Both the position numbers and the translations under genes were made by a program. A stretch of 64,000 nt of DNA, taken from an uncultured Lachnospiraceae bacterium (GTDB lineage: Bacteria > Bacillota > Clostridia > Lachnospirales > Lachnospiraceae). The DNA lies in contig CAJTTT010000001.1 of assembly GCA_910579285.1 (NCBI GenBank), positions 186,001-250,000 of the forward strand, given 5' to 3'. The notes beneath the pieces are model-generated. The model saw nothing but the letters and a program-made list of their open reading frames with translations. It was not told the origin of the DNA and made no database searches. This document shows, one piece after another, positions 1 to 8,000 of the stretch; position 1 is the first letter of the stretch; the number at the start of each line of letters is the position of its first letter.

Positions 1-728
1 GCTTCCTGTACGTTAGTAGCGGGCTTGGAAATATCGCAGCCGTAAGAAGCAGCCATCTCCTTCATCAGCTTCAGTGCAACCATCTGCTCGGAAAGCTCCT
101 CACGAAGACGGATCACATCGTCGGTCATAACACGGCCGGTGGAATCCTTCTGAGCCATTTTGTCTTCGATCAGTCTGTCGATACCGTACAGAGCTACTCT
201 TCTGTAGTCACCAATGATACGGCCGCGGCCATATGCATCCGGAAGACCAGTGATGATGTGGGAAGAACGGCAAGCTCTCATCTCAGCATTGTAAGCATCG
301 AAGCAGCCTGCGTTGTGTGTCTTTCTGTGTGTGGAGAAGAACTCGCTGATCTCGGGATCTACTTCGTAGCCGTTGTCGGAGCAAGCTTTCTCAGCCATTC
401 TGATACCGCCGTAAGGCTGTAAGGAACGCTTGAAGGGCTTATCTGTCTGGAAACCTACGATGGTCTCTTTGCTCTTGTCAAGATAGCCGGGGCCGTGGGA
501 TGTGATAGTGGATACAACCTTGGTATCCATATCAAGTACGCCGCCTGCCTCACGCTCCTGTTTCTGCAGATCAAGTACCTGTGCCCAAAGATCCTTTGTG
601 TTCTGTGTAGGCTCAGCCAGGAATGCCTCGTCACCATCGTAAGGGTGATAGTTTTTCTGGATAAAGTCGCGGACATTCACTTCTTTGTCCCACTTGCCGC
701 CTACAAAATCTTTCCATTCTGGTCTCAT
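1..728 (-). CDS. pflB: Formate C-acetyltransferase (pyruvate formate-lyase), N-terminal part
   Basis: Converts pyruvate and CoA to acetyl-CoA and formate in fermentation. The visible 242 residues begin MRPEWKDFVGGKWDKEVNVRDFIQ and contain the family's N-terminal stretch, including HGPGYLDKSKETIVGFQTDKP, RSLQPYGGIRMAEKAC, HRKTHNAGCFDAYN and TGLPDAYGRGRIIGDYRRVA. The gene runs off the start of the window, so the catalytic Cys-Cys pair and the C-terminal glycyl-radical site are not seen. The start at 728 is preceded by an AGGAGG ribosome binding site. A long upstream region with a sigma-A type promoter on this strand (835-864) precedes it. The family call is very secure. The activating enzyme is not visible and is expected beyond the window. 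Confidence 0.96.
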   Translation of the reverse strand, partial: MRPEWKDFVGGKWDKEVNVRDFIQKNYHPYDGDEAFLAEPTQNTKDLWAQVLDLQKQEREAGGVLDMDTKVVSTITSHGPGYLDKSKETIVGFQTDKPFKRSLQPYGGIRMAEKACSDNGYEVDPEISEFFSTHRKTHNAGCFDAYNAEMRACRSSHIITGLPDAYGRGRIIGDYRRVALYGIDRLIEDKMAQKDSTGRVMTDDVIRLREELSEQMVALKLMKEMAASYGCDISKPATNVQE

Positions 729-834
729 TTTTGTACCAACCTCCTATTTTAAAATTTTTAATAAAGTAACTGTGAAATGGTTTACATTCGGAATCATGCA
801 TAATTGCGCCGCATAACTCTGAATCGGTAAGAAT

Positions 835-864
835 ATTATATGCCATGTGTCGAATCACAGTCAA
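835..864 (-). promoter_or_regulatory. Probable sigma-A promoter of pflB
   Basis: On the minus strand, TTGACT (859-864) and TATAAT (835-840) are separated by 18 bases. The leader to the pflB start would be about 100 bases. The upstream A/T-rich stretch may hold regulator sites, but none is recognised. Confidence 0.6.
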
Positions 865-957
865 GACGACCTTTGTTCTTTTTCTCATACAAATGCCAAA
901 AAAAGCATGAAAATTTTGTGAAAAATGCAATAATGTGGATTGAACGATTTTCCGTTC

Positions 958-987
958 TTGACATTTCGAACTTTTGCACCCTATAAT
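958..987 (+). promoter_or_regulatory. Sigma-A promoter upstream of the Uma2 gene
   Basis: TTGACA (958-963) and TATAAT (982-987) are separated by 18 bases, so both hexamers are perfect. Transcription would start near 994 and give a leader of about 240 bases before the Uma2 gene, with two hairpins in its first 90 bases. It lies back to back with the pflB promoter. Confidence 0.65.
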
Positions 988-1023
988 AAGCGAAAAGCAT
1001 ATACATTTTCTTGATAACAAATA

Positions 1024-1084
1024 TTCGGCGTGACTGCCACAGCCGCGCCGAAGTCATATAAAACCGGCATTTATGTTCGGTTTT
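1024..1084 (+). terminator. Hairpin pair, possible attenuator or end of a small RNA
   Basis: TTCGGCG (1024-1030) pairs with CGCCGAA (1046-1052). Directly after, AAAACCG (1060-1066) pairs with CGGTTTT (1078-1084), giving a terminator-like hairpin that ends in four T. It lies about 90 bases after the predicted start from the 958-987 promoter. It could terminate a small RNA or attenuate the Uma2 gene. The stem is short, so termination is uncertain. Confidence 0.35.
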
Positions 1085-1235
1085 CCAATCTGCGATTCAG
1101 AATTTCTATGCTTTTAAATCAACCATCACAATTTAAAAGCGGGAGATTTCGGAACGGCACAGCTTTGAAACGGCAGACGGATCAATGGAATGACTTACAT
1201 ATCCGAAGTTCTCCTGCGGAACAGGAGGAATGACT

Positions 1236-1892
1236 ATGGAAGTCAGAAAACCGGCAGCACAGGAAATATTTGCGGAACGGAAACCCGTAAAGGATTTGGA
1301 AAAGGCGGAGCTTGTAACAACATTGAGGCCGGAGGAAGGATTTACGATGATCAGAGGCGGAAAAGGATATACAGTCGCAGATATTGAGGCGCTGCCGGAG
1401 GGAGAACGTGCGGAGCTGATTGACGGTGAACTGTTTCGGATGGATGCACCCATGAGAACGCATCAGAAAATTCTGATGAAGCTGGCATTTGAAATTGAAC
1501 TTTATATTAGGAGACGGAGCGGGAGCTGTGAAATATATCCCGCGCCGTTTGCAGTGTATATTAAGAATGACAGGCATAACTATGTGGAGCCGGATATATC
1601 TGTGATCTGTGACCGGGACAAGTTGGACGAAAAAGGATGCCACGGCGCGCCGGACTGGGTGATTGAGATCGTGTCACCCTCTAGCGCAAAGATGGACTAT
1701 GCGTACAAGGTGAAGCTCTACCGTGAAGCGGGCGTGCGGGAATACTGGATTGTGGACGCAGAGAAAGAAACGGTCACAGTGTATGATTTTGCACATGGAA
1801 CAGAGGCGGCGGTACATAGTTTCACGGCCCGGATTGAGGCAGGTATTTTTGAGGATCTGTACCTGTGTCTTTCGGAACTGGATTTTGGCTGA
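1236..1892 (+). CDS. Uma2-family (DUF820) PD-(D/E)XK nuclease-like protein
   Basis: A 218-residue protein. Residues from about 48 match the Uma2 fold: an opening YTVADIEALPEGERAELIDG, a central EPDISVICD with Asp120, then DWVIEIVSPSS with Glu144, and KLYREAGVREYWIVD. These fit the PD-(D/E)XK nuclease core, so the putative metal-binding residues are kept. The first roughly 45 residues are a charged extension outside the usual core. An ATG at 1230 lies only one base from the AGGAGG at 1223-1228, so the ATG at 1236, with 7-base spacing, is the better start. Uma2 proteins are often multicopy and of unproven function. The gene is monocistronic, between pflB and the large minus-strand gene. Confidence 0.85.
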   Translation: MEVRKPAAQEIFAERKPVKDLEKAELVTTLRPEEGFTMIRGGKGYTVADIEALPEGERAELIDGELFRMDAPMRTHQKILMKLAFEIELYIRRRSGSCEIYPAPFAVYIKNDRHNYVEPDISVICDRDKLDEKGCHGAPDWVIEIVSPSSAKMDYAYKVKLYREAGVREYWIVDAEKETVTVYDFAHGTEAAVHSFTARIEAGIFEDLYLCLSELDFG

Positions 1893-1971
1893 GGGCGGTG
1901 CGGTTATTTTTCTTCTTCGCATGCATGGCTGTTCAACGCAGGGTATAGGATAGAATTTAGAATGTAGTAAC

Positions 1972-2008
1972 AAAAAACCTCCCATAACATACACATCGTT
2001 ATGGGAGG
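1972..2008 (-). terminator. Rho-independent terminator of the large repeat gene
   Basis: A perfect 11-bp stem, CCTCCCATAAC (1978-1988) with GTTATGGGAGG (1998-2008), has a 9-base loop. On the minus strand it is followed by six T. It ends the large gene at 2059. On the plus strand the following bases are also T-rich, so it may serve the Uma2 gene too. Confidence 0.85.
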
Positions 2009-2058
2009 CTTCTTTATTTTATGTCATATGATTACTTCGTGCATTTGGAGACTGTCCA

Positions 2059-5000
2059 TCATGCATCAGCATCCGGGGTGTCTGCCGCCTTCACCGTAAA
2101 GCTGAACTGCGGTATGAGAACTACCGTCTTCGCATCAATCGTAACCTTTACGTTGGTCAGGGTAGCGGTTCCAGCTGTGTCTGCCGCTTTGGTCCATGCA
2201 GAGTTCTTGGTCTCGTCTTCCTCACCTTCGGTAAGAGATACGGTAGGACTCAGACTAGCCCCTGCTTTTACCAGCTTAGTCACCTCGTCCTGGATTGCTG
2301 CCACTGCGTTGGTGGACTGTTCAGCTGTTGCCACAGATTCCTCCACTTCCAGAGTGGCAGGCATAGCCTCAACTGCTGCCTTCAGCTCCGCCGCGCTCTG
2401 GAACTTATCGTCCTTATCTTGCACCTTTGTCTCTGCCAGGGCAACTTCAGTTTTCGCGTCCGCAAACTCGTTTTCGGACTTGACAACCAGAGTGAATTTC
2501 AGCTTACCGTCATTCGTGGAATCGGCAGGCGTATAAGTGAAATCAACTGTCTCCTCGTCCAGAGCTTTCCACTCGCATTCATAGCCAAGTACCTTTGCCA
2601 GCTCGCCATCGGCAGCGTTCTTGACTGCATTCTTGATGGTGTCGGAATCGTTGCTTGTTCCAACCAGGGCTAATAATGCCGTATTACTGTTCTCTTTGTC
2701 AACAACCGCCGCCTCAACGAGTTCTGCCGCTTTGTCAAGGGTAACATATTTGTCCTTGTTGGCTGCAAGCAGCGCAGCAGTTGCTTCTGCACACTTCATG
2801 GTTCTTCCGGTCATCTTATTCTTCACTACCAGAGTGTAAGTTACGGAGCCGTCTTTGGCAGCTTTGGAAGATCCCCCGCCGGGTTCCGTGGGTTCCTCTT
2901 CTTCGCTGATTGCCACATAAGTGTAATCCTCCTTGCCGTCCTTCTGCGCAAATCCAACTTCGATGTCGGGATTGCCTTCCGCCGCCTTTTTAGCAGCCGC
3001 TAAAACTGCCTGTTTGATCAGCGTATCCTGTCCGCTGCATTCCGCTACGATGGCTGCAAGGGCAGCGCTGTTTGTTGCTGTCTCCACCGCATCCTTAATC
3101 TCGGAGATATTCTTCAGATGGTCAATCGTTGCGTTAAACGAAACTTCTTTTTCATTTTTGTTGTTGTAACTGCTTAACAGCATATCTCTGATCACGATTG
3201 TGGCAGTTACGGTTCCGTCACCTTTCGCAGTAGCGGGCTCAAGACGGAAGTCTGTCACTTTCAGGGAGAGATTTCCTTTGCCGTCTTTGCTGATGTAGTC
3301 GCCTACCGTCACAGAGCCGTCTTTAATCTGCTCAATGCTTTCCCTGAGAGAGTCGGCTGTGGTATCGTTATTAACCTGGATACCGCTTACGCCATTCGTA
3401 ATCATTCCTGCTACAGTATCGAGATCACCAGCGCTGTGCTTGATGCCGAAGGTACAGGTGACAGGTACTGTCTTAGTCTTCTTCGTGCTATCCGCTTCCG
3501 CGTTGTTGGTCAGTGTCAGCGTGATGACTGCCTTGCCGGAATTGATCACATCCGCCGCATCATCGTCGGTTTCGGGAGCCGGATCTTTCTCCTCGCCCCA
3601 ATCCTTTTTCACGAGAGTCTTTGCTACAAGGATATCCGTATCAGCCGCAACTACCGCTTCTGCCTTGCCAACTACTTTTGCAATGAGCTCACTCAGAAGA
3701 GAGTCTGCGCTTGTTGCGTTTCCGCTCTGGGCTTTGTCGAGTCCTGCCGCCTTGATATCTTTCTCCACATCGTCAAAGCTCTTAGGAGCTTTCTTCGGCA
3801 TGGTGATATTGAATTTCACGGTTTCGGACTTCACGCCGTTGGTATACTTAATTACCACAGGAACTGCCAGTTTGCCGCCGTACTTGGTGACAGGCTTATC
3901 CTTAGAATCCATCTTCGACAGATCAGTCAGCGCTTTCTTGCTCACTTCTAAGCGGATGACATTTTTGGCTGCGCCTTTGACAGTTACGGTCTGTTTGGAA
4001 GCCTTAACCACGGTATTGGTCTTGTCGCTTCCAACTACGTTCAGGTCCTTGCCGTCCCGATCCACCAGATTTACGGTGACTGCGTCCGCCGCCGCATCAA
4101 TCTCAGTGTTGCCTGCAACGAGGGTGTAAGGAATATCTACAACGTAGTTACCCATCTTTCCTGCATCGCCCAGCACATAGCCGTTGCCGTTTTCTGCGGT
4201 ATAACTGTTGGTATTTAATGTTACGTTCAGGCTCTTGATATTGACTACCTTTTTGGTGTCAAGAGGCTTCACATCAATCTTCGCGGTAACAGGTACTGCG
4301 AATGCGTACAGCTCATCCTCTGTCAGAGGTTTGGACGAAGCGCCGTCTTCCTTGTTGATGAAGACCCATTTGTCCTGTCCATCCTTCTTGATGTAACGGG
4401 AATCCTCGGGCACAACCAGAAGTTTCACATCATATTTGCCTGCGGCTGTTGTCGCCTGGCTCGTGATGGCAACAGTGCCTTCAGCCGTTGCTGCTGCAGA
4501 TGCTGCAAAATCTTTTGCGCTCTCGGGGTCAAGCTTTGCAAAGGCTGCCTTTACGGGAGTCTTGCCGTTCATAATCTGTACGACAGGAGATACTGCCGTC
4601 TTGCCCTCAAATACGCTTGCGCCTGTAGCGGTGTACTTCAGTGTCTTGAAGGAAATCTTGATCTGGATGTCCTTCCGATAGTAGCCGTTATCGACTGTGA
4701 TATAACCTGTGCAGTCATCCTTCTTTGTCTTGTCAATGATCTCTGCGATCTGCGCTGCGCTCAGGGTATCTTTCAGACCGATGTACGCATAAGTCTCACC
4801 AGAGTTGCTCAGATTTTTCAGTCCATATTCGTCTCTGTTTCCCTTCACTTCGAAGTAGGAGGTAAAGTTGTTGGTGTGCACATTCTTTTCCTGATCCTTC
4901 GCCTTTTTGATCACGTTCATCGCATCAGAAACCGTATAGCTGCTATCGGTCTTCACTACGATCTTCGCGAGTGCCGCGCTCTGCGGATCGAGGGTGTAGC

Positions 5001-8000
5001 TTGCTGTTACCTTCAGGTTGGTGTCAAATTTCTTAGCCTTCGGTACAGAGAAGCTGAGCTTCGTATCCTTGGCGGTGGTTGTGAAGGCGCCGCCTTTCAG
5101 CTCACCTACGGTAGCGATCAGCTTGTAGCTTCCACCGGCAGAGAGGTAAGCATTGTCAAGGGTAAACTGTCCGTTCTCATCAATCTTTCTGATTGTGCCG
5201 CTCCCATCAACGATGCCGGATGCCCAGTTGCTTGCTGTAACCGAGTAGTCAGGAGCCAGCATCACATAGCTGCCCGCATAGTTGTTCTTATCCTTAGCGG
5301 TGATCTGCCAGGTGAGTGTCTGTGCGCCTGCCGCGGGCTTCTTGGGATCAATCATCTTGATGCCGGGAGCCTTGTCGGCAATCTTATTGTTTGTGTTAGT
5401 AATGGTATAGGTGTATGTCTTATTCTTTTTGGTTGCCGGATCTTTCGCAGCCGTATCGGTCAGAGTGATTTCCGCCTTGCCGGTCTTGAGATCCGAGGCA
5501 ACGACAACGTAGCCCAGATAGTTGGTCTCGCTGCTCTTTGCCCAATCCTTGTAGGCGATGAACTTGCCGCCCTTGACAGCGACTTTCACGCTCTTATAAT
5601 CCGTATCATGCTCCCAGGTCTTGCCATTTTTGTGACTGAGATACAGGCTGTACTTCTGGTTGCTGCCGCCGGAATAAGTGAGGGCGGTAGCGCTCGGATT
5701 GTTGACCTTTTCCTCTGTATCTCTCAGCCAGAGACCGAGTTCGTTGTAACCGGTCACATCGAAGAGGGCATCCATCTTCTGAACTTTGCCGCCGTCCACG
5801 GTGCTCGCTGTGATCTTGATCTTTGTGCCGGGCTTGTGGAACAGAAGCACGCCTTTGTTGGTGCTTTCGTCTTTTACGACATCCACAGCCGCTTTTGCGG
5901 AGGATTTGAAGGATACAGGCAGGAAATCACTATCCTGGTATGTCTGCCCCTTCTTCGGCTCCTTGGCCGCGCTGCTGATTGCCGCCACATATACAGGTTC
6001 ATCAAATGCCTCTGCGGAGAGAGGGGATGAAAGGATCTTGTTATCCCCATCCAGCACAACTACCTTGGCGATGGTGTTCTTCACGCTGACAATTTCAAAG
6101 ATTCTGCTGATGCTCTTATCCTCTTCTTCTGTTCTGGCAAAGTCAGCCGCCTTGACAGTAACTGTGAACTTATTGTCATTGCTGTTTTCCTGAATCCGAT
6201 AGTCCTTGCTGACGGTAAGCGTGCCGTTCTTTACGGAAACGAGCGGTTTCTTACCTTCAACAGCCGCCTTTGCGTAGGCAGATGCGCTGTCGCCTTTAAA
6301 GGGAGCCACCGACCAGGTAACTGTGGTTTTTGCGGGTTTACGCTCCTTGGAGCCGTTGTTTAACTGAACTGTCATTTTTACAGATGCGGTCTTCTTATCG
6401 CTTTCTTTGAAGAGCGTTTCGGGCAGGGTTGCCTTGCTCTCATCGAATGCGATGCCGTAAATACCCTGCTGAACCTTGAGCTTTACGACTGCGGAGGCCC
6501 GGTAACTGTCATCGGGGCCGACAGCGATTACTTTCACGCCCAGATTCTTATAATAATCTGCCGCATATTTATTATCATTTACATAACAGTTTGATGCTGC
6601 GCCGACATGGATGGAGTTGTCCTCTGCTACCCATGCGCTGACCGACCCATGACTGCTATAATTGTCCGAAACTTTATCGCCAACGCCGGTACTCTCGCCA
6701 CTGAGCGCAACTCCCGTCTTGCTGTTTACAAGCTGTACACGGACGGAGTCATAAGAAGTCTCCTTGGTGAAGGTAGGCGTTGCCACTTTTGCGTCCTTCT
6801 GGCCGGTAAATACAGCTGCGCCGTTCACCGCTTTTACGGCGAGCTTCGTCTCGTATACAGGCATCTTGGTTGCAAGGGCTGCGGTTGCAGTTTTCTCTTC
6901 GGAACCTGCAACGAAGTCGGTCTTCTCATCCACGGCTTCGGTTTCTAAATCCTTAGCGGATAAGGACTGTACCAGGCTTACCTTGGCGCTGCTGGAGATG
7001 ACTGCCGCGATATCTGCCTCAATGCCTTCCTTATCTTCTGAGTTGGACGCTACCAGATTAATCGGAAGCATGACAGCCGGATTGCTGAAATCTGTGATTT
7101 TCACATACTTCGTAGTCTTGGCAATCGGTGTCACTTCCTTAGGTGCGCCTGTGGGAGCCTCGATCTCTACTTTGTAATAGAGAGCGCCCACAACCGGCTT
7201 TGCCGGAGGATTCTTTTTATTTGTGAACTCTACGTTCAGGTTCAGTCTGACTTCTCTGTTGGTAGCGGAAGCCACGGCTGCGGTCACTTTCTTGATCTCG
7301 TTTGTCTTTACAACAGGCTCTCCGAGATCCAAGATGAACTTACCGCCTGTCAGAGTCTTGTGAGGTTTCTTGCCGTCCTTGTCTGCCTCTTCGTTTTTGT
7401 TGTAGATGCTTACCAGCACCTGGCCTTTTGCCTCTGCCGCGGGCTTTGCCTGCAGTGTCAGCTTTCCGCCGCTGAAATTAGTCTCGAGAAGCGCTGCCGC
7501 CGCTGTGTTGTCCGCATCCACAGCGCCTTCCTTCGTGGAAAGGATCTCCACTGCAAGGTCATCCAGAGCTGCGCCCGCTGCGGGCGTAACGGTAAACTCC
7601 ATCTTGGAATCCGCCATGATGCCAACGGTGTCCGTTTCCTTTACAGCCTTGCCGGTATCCACACGGGTCACGGTAACTGCCTCGGAATAAGCAGTCGTTT
7701 CCAGAGTTGCCGTATATTTCTTGTCCTTTTCGGTGTAAACTTCAATGGTCAGCGTTTTGCCGTACTCATTTTTAGCGATCTCAGCTATGGTTGCAGAAGT
7801 TCCGTCTGCAGCCAGTACCGCATCTGTGGAAGCGACGTCACTGCCGTCCTTCACAACAATATCAAAGAAACGCTGCTGGTAAGCAGTACCTGTCTTTACC
7901 AGTGTTACGGTAATATTTTTTGCGGTGTAATCTGCTTTGTAAGCGCCGTCTTTGCCGCTGATTCCATCGCCCGTCAGAACTACGGTGTAATCGCTGGCTG

